Positions 1-9,804 of a DNA stretch of 34,425 bases are shown piece by piece; within the stretch, counting starts at the first letter, position 1; each line of letters starts with the position of its first letter. Origin of the DNA: Natronospirillum sp. Lineage in GTDB: Bacteria; Pseudomonadota; Gammaproteobacteria; Pseudomonadales; Natronospirillaceae. The stretch is from contig NZ_JAIUMC010000023.1 of NCBI RefSeq assembly GCF_022565775.1, forward strand, positions 1-34,425, in the 5' to 3' direction. The notes beneath the pieces are model-generated. The model was not told the origin of the DNA. It saw only the letters and a list, made by a program, of their open reading frames with translations, and ran no database searches. Made by a program: the position numbers and the translations under genes.

Positions 1-62
1 GATGAGATTTCTCCCATACGCCCTTAGCAGGGGCGCGCCTTCAGCCACTCGGCCACCTCTCC
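1..62 (-). tRNA. tRNA-Ser(GCT), 3' part cut by window edge
   Basis: Read on the minus strand, the 5' end begins GGAGAGGTGGCCGAGTGGC, the acceptor and D-arm typical of class II serine tRNAs. The anticodon loop is CTGCTAA, with anticodon GCT (plus-strand positions 26-28) decoding AGC/AGU. The anticodon stem pairs across it (CGCCCC/GGGGCG-like). The long variable arm and the T arm lie beyond the window edge. A serine tRNA downstream of csrA is a common gammaproteobacterial arrangement. Confidence 0.93.
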
Positions 63-76
63 GAAACACGCGGCGC

Positions 77-105
77 ATGATACCATGCCGATTCAAAAAT
101 TAAAG
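77..105 (-). promoter_or_regulatory. Probable promoter of tRNA-Ser
   Basis: On the minus strand a -10 hexamer TATCAT (77-82) lies 17 bases from a weak -35 CTTTAA (100-105). It is followed by a GC-rich discriminator (GCGCCGCG) and the tRNA 5' end about 15 bases on. A GC-rich discriminator is typical of stringently controlled stable-RNA promoters. The -35 is poor, so this rests mainly on the -10, the discriminator and the position. Confidence 0.4.
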
Positions 106-131
106 GGAAAGTTCAATAAAATGAAAGGGCT

Positions 132-165
132 AGGGAGTTCCTGACAATGCTCATCCGGACTCCCT
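132..165 (-). terminator. Possible csrA terminator
   Basis: AGGGAGT (132-138) and ACTCCCT (159-165) form a perfect 7-bp stem, extendable by two C:G pairs past a bulge. It lies 28 bases downstream of the csrA stop. On the minus strand the stem is followed by a T-rich stretch (CCCTTTCATTTTATT), although the T residues are not immediately adjacent. Confidence 0.45.
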
Positions 166-192
166 GTATGGCGCCACGCCAGTCAAACACGA

Positions 193-390
193 TTAGCGTT
201 CTTCCTGATCCTCTTCCGGGCCATCCAACTCACGCTGAATGCGCAGATAGATTTCTTCCCGGTGTACCGCTACATCCTTGGGTGCATTCACGCCGATACG
301 GACCTGGTTGCCCTTGACACCCAGCACCGTGACCGTCACTTCATCCCCAATCATCAACGTTTCACCCACGCGACGGGTCAATATCAACAT
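193..390 (-). CDS. csrA: Carbon storage regulator CsrA/RsmA
   Basis: Homodimeric RNA-binding protein that recognises GGA motifs in mRNA leaders to block translation or alter stability, and is titrated by Csr/Rsm small RNAs. The 65-residue product starts [16 protein letters not shown] and contains [20 protein letters not shown], both diagnostic. The reading frame is open to a TTG three codons upstream. I chose the ATG at 390 because AGGAG precedes it by about 9 bases and because family members start at this methionine. It is the last protein gene of the alaS-lysC-csrA series, with a 119-base gap after lysC that may carry its own promoter. Three GGA motifs in the leader suggest autoregulation. 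Confidence 0.97.
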   Translation of the reverse strand: MLILTRRVGETLMIGDEVTVTVLGVKGNQVRIGVNAPKDVAVHREEIYLRIQRELDGPEEDQEER

Positions 391-509
391 GGTTTCCAAT
401 CTCCTGTTATCGGACTCATTCCTGGAGCCTGAGCGTCACAACCGCCAACGTGCCGACAGCGCCTACAACAGACTCGCTTTTGGATCGCGCAAGCGCAAGA
501 ATAGCGCGT

Positions 510-1742
510 TTATGCGGTTTCTTCTACCGCATCCAGACCAAAGGCTGAATGGAGTGCCCGCACAGCCAATTCGAGGTATTTCTCTTCGATGACTACGGAG
601 ATCTTAATCTCTGACGTGGAGATCAACTGAATATTGATCGACTCTGCAGCCAGGGCGTCAAACATTCTGGAAGCCACTCCCGCATGTGAACGCATGCCCA
701 CCCCGACAATGGAGACTTTCGCTATCCGGTCATCGCCCAGAACTTCACGCGCGCCCAAGTCCTCCGTGATCCCTTCCAGTATAGTCTGGGTACGCCGGAA
801 GTCACTTCGGTGCACAGTGAAGGTGAAGTCGGTATTGCCCTCCTCCGAGATATTCTGCACGATCATGTCGACTTCGACGTTGGCCGCACTGACCGGGCCC
901 AGTATCCTGGAGGCGACACCCGGCAGATCCGGCACACCCATGATGCTCAGCTTGCTCTCATCGCGATTGAACGCGATACCGGAAATCACAGGTTTTTCCA
1001 TTGTTTCATCACCTTCAAGTGTAATCAGGGTGCCCGGCCCGTCGACAAAGCTGGACAGCACGCGCAGGGGGACATTGTATTTTCCGGCAAACTCCACGGC
1101 GCGAATCTGCAGCACCTTGGAACCCAGGCTGGCCATTTCCAGCATTTCTTCAAACGTCACCTGAGCCATCCGCCGCGCCTCGGGTACCACCCGTGGATCC
1201 GTGGTGTAGACACCATCAACATCAGTATAGATCTGGCACTCGTCTGCCTTGAGAGCAGCCGCCAGAGCTACGCCAGTGGTGTCGGAGCCACCACGACCCA
1301 GAGTGGTAATGTTGTCGGCATCGTCCACACCCTGGAATCCCGCTACCACGACCACGCGGCCGGCTGCCAGTTCCTGTTGCATGCTCCCGACATCGATCTG
1401 CTGGATTCGTGCCTTGGTATGGGCGCTGTCGGTCTTGATGCCGGCTTGCCAGCCGGTAAAGGACCGCGCCGGGCAATCACGCCGGTGCAGCGCCATACTG
1501 AGCAGCGCAATAGTGACCTGCTCTCCTGTGGCCAGCAGTGTATCCATCTCTCTGGGTGTAGGCTCCGGACTGATCTGCTGCGCCAGGCCCACCAGGCGAT
1601 TGGTCTCGCCCGACATGGCAGACACCACGACCACAACATCATGACCACTGTCACGGGTCTTCTTGACCCGATCGGCCACAGCTTCTATTCGTTCGATACT
1701 GCCGACCGAAGTGCCACCATACTTCTGCACGTAAAGTGCCAT
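510..1742 (-). CDS. lysC: Aspartokinase
   Basis: Phosphorylates L-aspartate using ATP, the first committed step to lysine, threonine, methionine and diaminopimelate. The 410-residue protein begins MALYVQKYGGTSVGS, with the kinase signature KYGGTSVG, and carries the GRGGSDTTGVALAAALKA substrate/nucleotide-binding segment around residues 150-165. The C-terminal third (about 265-410) has two ACT-like regulatory segments (SIMGVPDLPGVASRI and SIVGVGMRSHAGVASRMF), the usual site of amino-acid feedback. There is no fused homoserine dehydrogenase. It lies 30 bases after alaS and is probably co-transcribed with it. Confidence 0.97.
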   Translation of the reverse strand: MALYVQKYGGTSVGSIERIEAVADRVKKTRDSGHDVVVVVSAMSGETNRLVGLAQQISPEPTPREMDTLLATGEQVTIALLSMALHRRDCPARSFTGWQAGIKTDSAHTKARIQQIDVGSMQQELAAGRVVVVAGFQGVDDADNITTLGRGGSDTTGVALAAALKADECQIYTDVDGVYTTDPRVVPEARRMAQVTFEEMLEMASLGSKVLQIRAVEFAGKYNVPLRVLSSFVDGPGTLITLEGDETMEKPVISGIAFNRDESKLSIMGVPDLPGVASRILGPVSAANVEVDMIVQNISEEGNTDFTFTVHRSDFRRTQTILEGITEDLGAREVLGDDRIAKVSIVGVGMRSHAGVASRMFDALAAESINIQLISTSEIKISVVIEEKYLELAVRALHSAFGLDAVEETA

Positions 1743-1772
1743 CGATACGTTTCCCTATACTGTTTCGGCTGT

Positions 1773-4397
1773 TCAGGCCGCCTTGTCGGATACCCAGGTG
1801 CGGGCTGCTGCCAACGCATCATCAATCTTGTCTACATCTTTACCGCCGGCCATGGCGAGATCGGGCTTGCCGCCGCCCTTGCCACCTACCACAGCCGCCG
1901 CCGCATTGACCAGGTCGCCGGCACGAAACTGATCAGTCAGATCACGCGTGACGCCAGCCGCCAACTGTACTTTGCCATCCAGTTCGGCCACCACCAGCAC
2001 AAGGCCAGAGCCCAGTTTGTTCTTGAGCTGGTCGACCAGTTCCCGCATGGCCCGTGCATCGGCCACTTCAACCCGGGCTGCCACCAGGCGCACAGCACCC
2101 AGTTGCTCAGCCTGGCTCACCAGGTCACCACCGGCCTGCGCCGCCAGCTTGCTCTGCAGGCGCTCCAGTTCCTTTTCCAGCTCGCGCTGTCGACGCACCA
2201 GAGCTTCTGTCTTTTCCGTCAACTGCTCGGGCCTGGCCTTCACCAGTTCGCCCACCTGTCCCAGTTGATCACTGATGCGATTGATCAACTGCAATGCCCG
2301 CGGACCGACCACGGCTTCTATACGCCGCACGCCCGCCGAAATACCCTGCTCGCTGACCACTTTCAGCAACCCCATATCACCGGTACGCTGCACATGGGTG
2401 CCGCCGCACAGCTCCATGGAAAAATCATCGGTGCCCATGGTCAACACCCGAACCTCTTCATCATACTTTTCGCCAAAGAGCGCCACCGCGCCGCGCGCCT
2501 GAGCCTCATCAATGGGCATGATCTCGGTTTGCACCGGGGTATTGGCCAGGATCTGCTGATTGACCCGTTGTTCGATGTCGCGCAACTCGGTCTGGGTTAC
2601 TGCCGAGAAATGCGCGAAGTCAAAACGCAGCCGCTCGTCGGTCACCAGCGAGCCCTTCTGTTGTACATGGTCACCCAGCACCTCGCGCAATGCGGCATGC
2701 AACAGGTGCGTGGCACTGTGGTGCAGCGCGGTCAGATGGCGCTTCTGGCTGTCCACAAAGGTGCCCACCTGATCACCTGCGCGCAGCTCACCATGGGTCA
2801 GGCGACCTATATGCAGGTGCGCCTTGCCCTGCTTCTGGCAATCTTCGACCTCGAAAACAGCGGTGTCAGTGCGGATCTGCCCAGTGTCTCCCACCTGACC
2901 ACCAGACTCGGCATAGAAGGCGGTTTCATCCAGTACCACCACCCCCTGCTGACCCGGCTTCAGTACGTCGACCGGCTGCCCGTCCAGCAGCAGCTTTTCT
3001 ACCTGCCCGGAAACGGACAGCAATTCATAACCGGCAAAACGAGTTTCTGCATCCAGGTCGGCCAGTCCGGACAGGTCGACATCGAACTTGCTGGCTTGAC
3101 GACCTTGAGCTCGCTGCTGTTCCATGGCCTTTTCGAACCCCTCAAGGTCCAGTTCCAGTTCTCTTTCCCGGGCAATGTCACCGGTAAGATCGACCGGGAA
3201 ACCGTAGGTGTCATAGAGGGTAAAAATAGTCTCGCCGGGAATCACCTTGCCCTGCAGGCCGGCGATGGCCTCCTCAAGCAACTTCATGCCATGATCCAGC
3301 GTACGTGCGAACTGTTCCTCTTCCTGCAGCAGCACCCGCTCGACCTGAGGCCGCGCGGATTCCAGCTCGGGGTAGGCAGCGGCCATTTCATCAGCAAGAG
3401 GAGCGACCAGTCGATGGAAAAAGGGCTCAGTCGCCCCCAGCTTGTTGCCGTGGCGCACCGCGCGTCGAATGATCCGCCGCAGCACGTAGCCGCGCCCTTC
3501 ATTGGACGGCATAACGCCATCGGTAATCAGAAAGGCGCAGCTGCGGATATGGTCAGCGACCACCCGCAGTGACGGATTGTCCTGGTCAACAGAGCCAGTC
3601 ACCTTGGCAACCGCCTGCATCAGATTCACGAACAGGTCGATTTCATAGTTGGCGTGCACACCCTGCAGGATGGCCGCCAGTCGTTCCAGCCCCATGCCCG
3701 TATCGACGCTGGGTGCCGGCAACGGGTCCATGGTGCCGTCGGCCTGACGATTGTACTGCATGAAGACGACGTTCCAGATTTCGATAAACCGGTCACCGTC
3801 TTCTTCGGCAGACCCGGGAGGGCCGCCCCAGATATCTGCACCATGATCATAAAAGACCTCGGTGCAGGGACCACAGGGCCCGGTATCGCCCATCTGCCAG
3901 AAGTTGTCAGAGGCGTAGCGCTCACCCTTGTTGTCACCAATACGGATAATGCGATCTTCCGGCAAGCCTATGTCGCGATGCCAGAGATCAAAGGCATCGT
4001 CATCCTCGTCATACACGGTAACCAGCAATTTGTCCGCCGGCAGACCCAACTCCTCAGTCAGGAAGGTCCAGGCGAACCGAATGGCTCCCTGCTTGAAATA
4101 GTCACCGAAACTGAAGTTGCCCAACATTTCGAAAAAGGTATGGTGGCGTGCGGTATAGCCGACATTCTCCAGATCATTGTGCTTGCCACCGGCCCGCACA
4201 CAACGCTGAGATGTTGTGGCGCGCTGATAGTTGCGCTTGTCCTGGCCAAGAAACACTTCCTTGAACTGGTTCATGCCTGCGTTGGTGAACAATAGGGTCG
4301 GATCATTGTGCGGAACCAGGCTGGAACTCGGCACCACTTCATGCCCGTTGCGGGCAAAAAAATCCAGAAACCGTTGGCGAATCTCAGCGGTTTTCAT
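1773..4397 (-). CDS. alaS: Alanyl-tRNA synthetase
   Basis: Class II synthetase that charges tRNA-Ala and clears mischarged Ser/Gly through an internal editing domain. The 874-residue length is full for the family. The N-terminus ([25 protein letters not shown]) is the class II catalytic core. The editing-site zinc-ligand motifs are present as HHSATHLLH near residue 560 and CGGTH near residue 665. A C-Ala coiled-coil and glycine-rich tail ([17 protein letters not shown]) ends the protein. It starts at ATG 4397 after an 85-base gap from recX that contains a plausible promoter. The order recA-recX-alaS is standard for this group. Confidence 0.98.
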   Translation of the reverse strand: MKTAEIRQRFLDFFARNGHEVVPSSSLVPHNDPTLLFTNAGMNQFKEVFLGQDKRNYQRATTSQRCVRAGGKHNDLENVGYTARHHTFFEMLGNFSFGDYFKQGAIRFAWTFLTEELGLPADKLLVTVYDEDDDAFDLWHRDIGLPEDRIIRIGDNKGERYASDNFWQMGDTGPCGPCTEVFYDHGADIWGGPPGSAEEDGDRFIEIWNVVFMQYNRQADGTMDPLPAPSVDTGMGLERLAAILQGVHANYEIDLFVNLMQAVAKVTGSVDQDNPSLRVVADHIRSCAFLITDGVMPSNEGRGYVLRRIIRRAVRHGNKLGATEPFFHRLVAPLADEMAAAYPELESARPQVERVLLQEEEQFARTLDHGMKLLEEAIAGLQGKVIPGETIFTLYDTYGFPVDLTGDIARERELELDLEGFEKAMEQQRAQGRQASKFDVDLSGLADLDAETRFAGYELLSVSGQVEKLLLDGQPVDVLKPGQQGVVVLDETAFYAESGGQVGDTGQIRTDTAVFEVEDCQKQGKAHLHIGRLTHGELRAGDQVGTFVDSQKRHLTALHHSATHLLHAALREVLGDHVQQKGSLVTDERLRFDFAHFSAVTQTELRDIEQRVNQQILANTPVQTEIMPIDEAQARGAVALFGEKYDEEVRVLTMGTDDFSMELCGGTHVQRTGDMGLLKVVSEQGISAGVRRIEAVVGPRALQLINRISDQLGQVGELVKARPEQLTEKTEALVRRQRELEKELERLQSKLAAQAGGDLVSQAEQLGAVRLVAARVEVADARAMRELVDQLKNKLGSGLVLVVAELDGKVQLAAGVTRDLTDQFRAGDLVNAAAAVVGGKGGGKPDLAMAGGKDVDKIDDALAAARTWVSDKAA

Positions 4398-4432
4398 CTA
4401 CACACACCGTATCTGCGGAAAAAGTGCCCGCA

Positions 4433-4461
4433 ATGGTACAATGGGGCCGAATTATCGGCAA
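4433..4461 (-). promoter_or_regulatory. Possible sigma-70 promoter for alaS
   Basis: On the minus strand TTGCCG (4456-4461) is followed after 17 bases by TACCAT (4433-4438), about 35 bases upstream of the alaS start. Both hexamers match the sigma-70 consensus at four of six positions. This would allow alaS-lysC expression independent of the SOS-regulated recA-recX transcript. Confidence 0.4.
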
Positions 4462-4482
4462 TGGGAGAGACTGGCAACAGGC

Positions 4483-4968
4483 TCAGTCCAGCGCATCTTC
4501 CAGATGTTGCCAGTGGAAACCGCGCTGCTGGAGAAATCGGCTCATGCGGGCCTTTTCCGGCAGATCGTTCGGTGACGTGTGCCCGAACTTGCGCTCCAGC
4601 ACCTGTGCGGCCTGCTGCTGCCAGTCCCACTGAGCCAGCAGACTGCCTGCAGCGTCATCGGAAATGCCCCGCTGCTGCAGTTCCCAGGCGATCTTCGCTG
4701 GGCCCTGACCGCGACTTACGCGCAGGCGCACGTAAGACTCGGCGAACCGCTGGTCGCTCTGCAGGCCCTGATCCGCTAGCGTTTCGACAACAGTGCCGAG
4801 TTCCTCCGCAGCCAGATCGGGATATTTGCGGTGCAGACGCTCCATCAGCTCGCGCTGACTATATTCGCGGCGCGCCAGCAGATCCATGGCGGCGTGGCGG
4901 GGAGATTTCTGCTGCCCTGTCTTGCCGTCTGGACCTGCTTCTTTTGGATCAAAATCCGGCTCAGCCAT
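4483..4968 (-). CDS. recX: RecA regulatory protein RecX
   Basis: Small helical protein that binds RecA filaments and limits RecA recombinase and co-protease activity. The 161-residue product has the three-helix repeats of the family, including RREYSQRELMERLHRKY, a central DQRFAESYVRLRVSRGQGPAKIAWELQQRGI (the most conserved RecX block, described here in two parts: RFAESYVRLR and GPAKIAWELQQRGI), and a C-terminal FLQQRGFHWQHLEDAL. It starts 6 bases after the recA stop, so it is almost certainly expressed by read-through of the recA message. The first 25 residues are acidic and poorly conserved. Confidence 0.95.
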   Translation of the reverse strand: MAEPDFDPKEAGPDGKTGQQKSPRHAAMDLLARREYSQRELMERLHRKYPDLAAEELGTVVETLADQGLQSDQRFAESYVRLRVSRGQGPAKIAWELQQRGISDDAAGSLLAQWDWQQQAAQVLERKFGHTSPNDLPEKARMSRFLQQRGFHWQHLEDALD

Positions 4969-4974
4969 GGCGGC

Positions 4975-6027
4975 TTAACTGTCCTCGACAGTCTCGGTCG
5001 CGGCCTCAGATTTCGCGGCTTCGATATCACCCAGATAATGCTTGCGAATCTGTACTTCGATCTCGTCCGCCACGGCCTGGTTCTCTTCCAGAAAGCGCGC
5101 CGCATTCGCCTTGCCCTGACCAATCTTGTCGCCCTGATAGCTGTACCAGGCTCCGGCCTTGTCAATCAGACCCAGCTTGACACCCAAGTCGATGACTTCG
5201 CCCATGTGATAGATGCCCCGATTATAGAGAATCTGAAACTCGGCCTGCTTGAACGGCGGGGCCACCTTGTTCTTGACCACCTTGACCCGGGTTTCGCTGC
5301 CGACCACCTCGTCCCCTTCCTTGACGGTACCGATACGGCGGATATCCAGGCGTACCGAAGAATAGAACTTGAGGGCGTTACCACCGGTGGTGGTTTCGGG
5401 CGAACCGAACATGACCCCGATCTTCATGCGAATCTGGTTGATAAAGACCACCAGGCAATTGGCATTCTTGATGTTGCCGGTAATCTTTCGCAGGGCCTGA
5501 GACATCAGACGTGCCTGCAAGCCGACGTGCTGATCACCCATGTCCCCTTCGATTTCCGCTCTGGGGGTCAGCGCCGCCACAGAGTCGACGACCACCACAT
5601 CCACGGCGTTGGAACGCACCAGCATATCGGCGATCTCGAGGGCCTGCTCACCCGTGTCCGGCTGCGACACCAGCAGATCATCCACATTGACGCCCAGCTT
5701 CTCTGCATAGGAAGGATCCAGCGCATGCTCGGCATCGATAAAGGCACATGTACCGCCACTTTTCTGCGCCTCGGCGATAACTTGCAGGGTCAATGTTGTC
5801 TTGCCCGAGGACTCCGGGCCATAGATCTCAACCACCCGACCTTTCGGCAGACCACCGATGCCAAGCGCGATATCCAGGCCCAGAGAGCCGGTTGAAATGG
5901 CCGGAATTCTGACCCGCCCCTGATCGCCCAGACGCATGACCGAGCCCTTGCCAAACTGGCGCTCGATCTGCCCCAGGGCTGCTTCCAATGCTTTGCTGCG
6001 ATTTTCCGTGCTGCGGTTCTCTGACAT
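4975..6027 (-). CDS. recA: Recombinase RecA
   Basis: ATP-dependent strand-exchange protein and LexA co-protease, the sensor of the SOS response. The 350-residue protein has Walker A GPESSGKT at residues 70-77, the hallmark MRLGDQG near residue 31, [18 protein letters not shown] (Walker B and loop L1 region), [20 protein letters not shown] (described as INQIRMKIG plus the L2 loop start) and an acidic C-terminal tail. There is no intein or frameshift. A LexA box lies just upstream of the start codon, and recX follows 6 bases later. Confidence 0.99.
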   Translation of the reverse strand: MSENRSTENRSKALEAALGQIERQFGKGSVMRLGDQGRVRIPAISTGSLGLDIALGIGGLPKGRVVEIYGPESSGKTTLTLQVIAEAQKSGGTCAFIDAEHALDPSYAEKLGVNVDDLLVSQPDTGEQALEIADMLVRSNAVDVVVVDSVAALTPRAEIEGDMGDQHVGLQARLMSQALRKITGNIKNANCLVVFINQIRMKIGVMFGSPETTTGGNALKFYSSVRLDIRRIGTVKEGDEVVGSETRVKVVKNKVAPPFKQAEFQILYNRGIYHMGEVIDLGVKLGLIDKAGAWYSYQGDKIGQGKANAARFLEENQAVADEIEVQIRKHYLGDIEAAKSEAATETVEDS

Positions 6028-6044
6028 GTTTCACCCACAAAGTG

Positions 6045-6060
6045 CTGTATACATAACCAG
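6045..6060. promoter_or_regulatory. LexA (SOS) box of recA
   Basis: CTGTATACATAACCAG fits the gammaproteobacterial pattern CTG-N10-CAG, with 13 of 16 positions matching CTGTATATATATACAG. It lies 18 bases upstream of the recA ATG, over the predicted transcription start, where LexA would block initiation. Confidence 0.9.
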
Positions 6061-6061
6061 T

Positions 6062-6091
6062 ATCATGCCACAGGTGATCCACCTGTGCCAA
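6062..6091 (-). promoter_or_regulatory. Probable recA promoter
   Basis: On the minus strand TTGGCA (6086-6091) and CATGAT (6062-6067) are 18 bases apart, which puts the start site inside the LexA box. The spacer consists almost entirely of a perfect 8-bp inverted repeat, CACAGGTG-atc-CACCTGTG (6069-6087). Confidence 0.45.
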
Positions 6092-6110
6092 TGCTACGGA
6101 GGAATAATTT

Positions 6111-6608
6111 TCAGTCGATAAATGTCATCAGGCCATCCAGTGACTTTGCCACCGCCTGACGTCTGATCTGATCCCGGTCACCCGCGAACACAAATCGTTC
6201 ACTGGCTACCCTCTGGTGGTCTGCCCACGCCAGCCAGACTGTCCCCACCGGCTTGTCCGCGGACCCGCCTTCCGGCCCTGCAATGCCGGTCACTGCAACC
6301 GCCACCTGGCTACCCAGCGCTTCCAGCGCGCCCTGGGCCATGGCCTCGGCCACCATCTGACTGACCGCGCCCTGCTCCACCAGCGTCATTTCAGGCACCA
6401 GCAACAGGCGAACCTTGGCCGCATTGCTGTAGGACAGGATGCCACCGAGAAACCAGCGTGAACTTCCCGGCAACTCGGTACACACCTTGCCGATCCAGCC
6501 ACCCGTGCAGGACTCCGCCGTACCGAGTGACAGGCGGCGAGCCTGCAATTGCTCCGCGAGTTGCTCGGCCCTGGCCAGCAGCGCCCTGTCATCAAACGCT
6601 TTATTCAT
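6111..6608 (-). CDS. pncC: Nicotinamide-nucleotide amidohydrolase (CinA C-terminal domain protein)
   Basis: Deamidates nicotinamide mononucleotide to nicotinate mononucleotide in NAD recycling. The NMN is produced in part by bacterial DNA ligase. The 165-residue protein is a stand-alone CinA C-terminal domain with the signatures [15 protein letters not shown] near residue 27, [12 protein letters not shown], and [20 protein letters not shown] near residue 108. The start at 6608 is preceded by GAGGGAAG at good spacing. pncC directly upstream of recA and divergent from mutS (51-base gap) is a common Pseudomonas-like arrangement. Confidence 0.95.
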   Translation of the reverse strand: MNKAFDDRALLARAEQLAEQLQARRLSLGTAESCTGGWIGKVCTELPGSSRWFLGGILSYSNAAKVRLLLVPEMTLVEQGAVSQMVAEAMAQGALEALGSQVAVAVTGIAGPEGGSADKPVGTVWLAWADHQRVASERFVFAGDRDQIRRQAVAKSLDGLMTFID

Positions 6609-6659
6609 CTCTTCCCTCTGCTACCATACGGCCGCCTGCACAGGATAACGGACAACGGC

Positions 6660-9236
6660 ATGACAACCAAAGAACATACGCCCATGATGCAGCAATACCT
6701 GCGCATAAAAGCCCAGCATCCGCATGACATGCTGTTCTATCGCATGGGCGATTTCTACGAACTGTTCTATGACGATGCCCGGGAGGCCTCGCGGCTGCTC
6801 GATATCACGCTGACCGCGCGTGGTCAGAGCGGAGGCAAGCCGATTCCGATGGCCGGCATTCCGTATCATGCCTGTGAAAGTTACATTGCCCGCCTGGTGC
6901 GCATGGGACACTCCCTGGCCATCTGCGAGCAGGTGAGCGATCCGGCTACCAGCAAGGGGCCAGTAGATCGCGAGGTGGTGCGCGTCATCACGCCCGGCAC
7001 CCTGACTGACGAAGCCTTCCTGAACGAAGGCCGGGAAAACTTGCTGGTCGCCCTCTGTGACGGAGCGACGCTCGGCGTGGCCTGGCTGGAACTGAGCACC
7101 GGCCACTTCGGCGTTGTCGAGCCGGAAGGCCAGGCGGCGCTGTTATCGGAACTGCAGCGGCTGCGCCCGGCGGAGATTCTGGTCAACGAGCAGGCGACCT
7201 GGTCGGAAGATATCAACGAGCTGGGACCGGTGCGCCAGTTGCCCCCCTGGCATTTCGATCACGATACCTGCCACCGTCTTTTGCTGGAGCATTTCGGTAC
7301 TCGAGACCTGAAAGGTTTCGGCATCGACGACATGCCCAGCGCCATCAATGCGGCCGGTGCACTGCTGGAATATGCCCGCAACACCCAGCGCTCCGACCTC
7401 CGCCACCTGCAGCGCATCACCACGGAGCTGCCCGACGATGCCATCGTGCTGGATGCCGCCTCGCGCCGCAATCTGGAGCTCGACATCAATCTGCACGGCG
7501 GTGAGGACTTTACGCTCAATGCGGTGCTCAACGACAGCCGCACGCCTATGGGCAAGCGCCTGCTGAGGCGCTGGCTGAACCGGCCCCTGCGGGATCAGCA
7601 GGTGCTGAATCAACGGCTGGATTTCAATGAAGGCCTGCAGGCCAGCATGACGGCCGACGAACTGGCTGACCTGTTGACACCGGTCGGTGACATCGAGCGT
7701 ATCCTCAGCCGCATTTCGCTGCGCTCGGCGCGCCCTCGGGACCTGACCCGGCTGCACCAGACGCTGGAGCAGATACCCGAAATCCGCACTCTGCTGGCTG
7801 CCCTGGACAATACACTGGCCGGACAGTTGCACGAGCAGATGCAGCCATTTCCCGACCTGAAATCCCTGCTCGACACGGCGCTGGAAGACAACCCGCCGGT
7901 GGTGATTCGCGACGGCGGCGTCATCCGCGAGGGCTACAATGCCGAGCTGGATGAGCTGCGAGCCCTGAGCCAGGGGGCGGGCGATCTGCTCGCTCAGGTG
8001 GAAGTCCGGGAGCGCGAACAAACGGGCCTGTCGACGCTCAAGGTGGGCTACAATCGGGTCCATGGTTTCTACATTGAAGTCAGCAAGGCGCAGGCAGACG
8101 GCGTACCGGCCCACTACATCCGCCGGCAGACGCTGAAGAATGCTGAGCGCTACATCATCGACGAGCTGAAGGAACATGAAGACCGGGTACTGAGCAGCAA
8201 AAGCCGCGCCCTGACGCTGGAAAAGCGGCTGTATGAAGAATTGCTGGACCAGTTGCTGGACCGGCTCAGCGAGCTGCAGCAGACGGCTGCGGCGCTGGCA
8301 GAAACGGATGTGCTCTGCTGCCTGACCCGACAGGCCGATCGCCTCGACTGGGCCAGACCCGAGCTGGTCTCAGAGCCAACCCTGGACATTCGCGCCGGCC
8401 GCCACCCGGTGGTAGAGGCGGTCAGCAATCATCCCTTCGTTCCCAACGATCTCAGAGTCGATGCAGACAGCCCCATGTGGGTGGTCACTGGGCCGAATAT
8501 GGGCGGCAAATCCACCTATATGCGCCAGAATGCGTTGATTGCCATACTGGCGCACATCGGCAGCTATGTGCCGGCAGACAAGGCCGTGGTGGGCGATCTG
8601 GACCGCATTTTCACGCGCATGGGCAGCAGCGACGATATCGCCGGCGGGCGCTCGACCTTCATGGTGGAAATGACCGAAACGGCCAATATCCTCAACAATG
8701 CCACGGCCCGCAGTCTGGTATTGATGGATGAGGTCGGACGGGGCACCTCCACCTTTGACGGCCTGTCTATCGCCTGGGCGGCTGCCGAGCATATTGCCCG
8801 CGCCAACAGAGCACTGTGCCTGTTTGCCACGCACTATTTCGAACTCACAGCCCTTGCAGACCGGGAAGACGGGGTGGGCAATCTGCATCTGAACGCTACC
8901 GAGCATGAAGACCATATCGTGTTCCTGCATCAGGTGTTGGAAGGCCCGGCCAGCCAGAGTTATGGCATTCAGGTTGCCAAGCTCGCCGGAGTCCCGACAA
9001 CAGTCCTGCGGGAGGCGCAGCAAAAGCTGCAGGCCCTGGAGGATCAATCGGTGAGGCACAGCCGTACCACCCCGTCAGCCAACAGCAATGCCAGACAGAC
9101 TGACATGCCGGCGCAAGGCGACCTGTTTGTGCAGGGTCAAAGCCCGGCGCTGGACGCCCTCAAGGCACTGGAGTTGAATGACATGACGCCCAGACAGGCG
9201 CTCGAATGGCTGTATGAATGGCAACAGAAGATCTGA
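6660..9236 (+). CDS. mutS: DNA mismatch repair protein MutS
   Basis: Recognises mismatches and short insertion loops and recruits MutL. The frame is open 37 codons further upstream, but I chose ATG 6660 because the product (858 residues) then begins [21 protein letters not shown], aligning with the usual family N-terminus. The mismatch-binding Phe-X-Glu is at residues 32-34 ([11 protein letters not shown]). The ATPase core has Walker [10 protein letters not shown] near residue 611, then [16 protein letters not shown] and [17 protein letters not shown]. The C-terminal tail ([17 protein letters not shown]) is the tetramerisation/HTH end. The region upstream of 6660 overlaps pncC and its leader, which supports the shorter start. 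Confidence 0.98.
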   Translation: MTTKEHTPMMQQYLRIKAQHPHDMLFYRMGDFYELFYDDAREASRLLDITLTARGQSGGKPIPMAGIPYHACESYIARLVRMGHSLAICEQVSDPATSKGPVDREVVRVITPGTLTDEAFLNEGRENLLVALCDGATLGVAWLELSTGHFGVVEPEGQAALLSELQRLRPAEILVNEQATWSEDINELGPVRQLPPWHFDHDTCHRLLLEHFGTRDLKGFGIDDMPSAINAAGALLEYARNTQRSDLRHLQRITTELPDDAIVLDAASRRNLELDINLHGGEDFTLNAVLNDSRTPMGKRLLRRWLNRPLRDQQVLNQRLDFNEGLQASMTADELADLLTPVGDIERILSRISLRSARPRDLTRLHQTLEQIPEIRTLLAALDNTLAGQLHEQMQPFPDLKSLLDTALEDNPPVVIRDGGVIREGYNAELDELRALSQGAGDLLAQVEVREREQTGLSTLKVGYNRVHGFYIEVSKAQADGVPAHYIRRQTLKNAERYIIDELKEHEDRVLSSKSRALTLEKRLYEELLDQLLDRLSELQQTAAALAETDVLCCLTRQADRLDWARPELVSEPTLDIRAGRHPVVEAVSNHPFVPNDLRVDADSPMWVVTGPNMGGKSTYMRQNALIAILAHIGSYVPADKAVVGDLDRIFTRMGSSDDIAGGRSTFMVEMTETANILNNATARSLVLMDEVGRGTSTFDGLSIAWAAAEHIARANRALCLFATHYFELTALADREDGVGNLHLNATEHEDHIVFLHQVLEGPASQSYGIQVAKLAGVPTTVLREAQQKLQALEDQSVRHSRTTPSANSNARQTDMPAQGDLFVQGQSPALDALKALELNDMTPRQALEWLYEWQQKI

Positions 9237-9312
9237 GCGCCCCGACGTGGGCAGATTGTAAGCTAATAGCCAAAAATTATGGTCAGATTTCGCTATCAGG
9301 GCCTTATTGGCT

Positions 9313-9340
9313 TGTCCGGCGGGTCACCGGCCAATAGAAT
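9313..9340 (+). promoter_or_regulatory. Possible fdxA promoter with overlapping inverted repeat
   Basis: TTGTCC (9313-9318) and TAGAAT (9335-9340) are 16 bases apart, about 40 bases upstream of fdxA. The element is bracketed by a perfect 7-bp inverted repeat, TATTGGC (9305-9311) and GCCAATA (9330-9336), whose right arm overlaps the -10. This could be an operator or an RNA hairpin. Confidence 0.35.
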
Positions 9341-9379
9341 ACCGCCAGCATCCCGGCATCATATTCAGGAGAAAGTTCA

Positions 9380-9703
9380 ATGGCGTTTGTCGTTCTGGAC
9401 AACTGCATCAAGTGCAAGTACACAGACTGCGTGGAAGTATGTCCGGTTGACTGCTTCTATGAAGGGCCGAATTTCCTGGTCATTCACCCTGACGAGTGTA
9501 TCGACTGTGCTCTGTGTGAGCCCGAGTGCCCTGCAGAAGCCATCCTGTCTGAAGATGAAGTACCCGAAGACCAGCAGGACTATATTGAGCTGAATGCCGA
9601 ACTGGCAGAAATCTGGCCCAATATTACAGAGAAAAAGGATCCGTCACCGGATGCTGACGACTGGAAGGATGTGCCGAACAAGCGGCAATATCTGGAAAAA
9701 TAG
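9380..9703 (+). CDS. fdxA: Seven-iron ferredoxin FdxA ([3Fe-4S][4Fe-4S])
   Basis: Small soluble electron carrier of the Azotobacter ferredoxin I type. The 107-residue protein has cysteines at 9, 12, 17, 21, 25, 40, 43, 46 and 50. This matches the 7Fe pattern CxxC-x4-C-x3-C followed by CxxCxxCxxxC. The C-terminal half is the usual acidic extension without further cysteines. The start ATG follows AGGAGA at proper spacing. fdxA near rpoS is typical of Pseudomonas relatives, in which the small RNA RsmZ is encoded in the gap between them. I do not see an obvious RsmZ-like repeat of GGA hairpins here. Confidence 0.97.
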   Translation: MAFVVLDNCIKCKYTDCVEVCPVDCFYEGPNFLVIHPDECIDCALCEPECPAEAILSEDEVPEDQQDYIELNAELAEIWPNITEKKDPSPDADDWKDVPNKRQYLEK

Positions 9704-9762
9704 TACAGATGTCAGGCCCCTCTCAGGGCGTGAGTCCTTCGCACCTTCAGAGAGACTGGAAA

Positions 9763-9786
9763 GCCGGTGAGAGAATACTCACCGGC
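9763..9786. terminator. Bidirectional hairpin between fdxA and the small ORF
   Basis: GCCGGTGAG (9763-9771) and CTCACCGGC (9778-9786) make a perfect 9-bp stem with a 6-base loop (AGAATA). It lies 60 bases after the fdxA stop and 18 bases after the stop of the convergent small ORF. The minus-strand flank is CTTTCC and the plus-strand flank lacks a T run, so factor-independent termination would be weak in both directions. Confidence 0.5.
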
Positions 9787-9804
9787 GCATACTTAAAGAC
9801 AAAA

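Noticed and set aside
810..3572. A 920-codon open frame on the plus strand across lysC and alaS
   Set aside because: It lies wholly antisense to two well-defined genes. Its composition (rich in His, Gln and Leu) is that of a shadow frame in GC-rich coding DNA.
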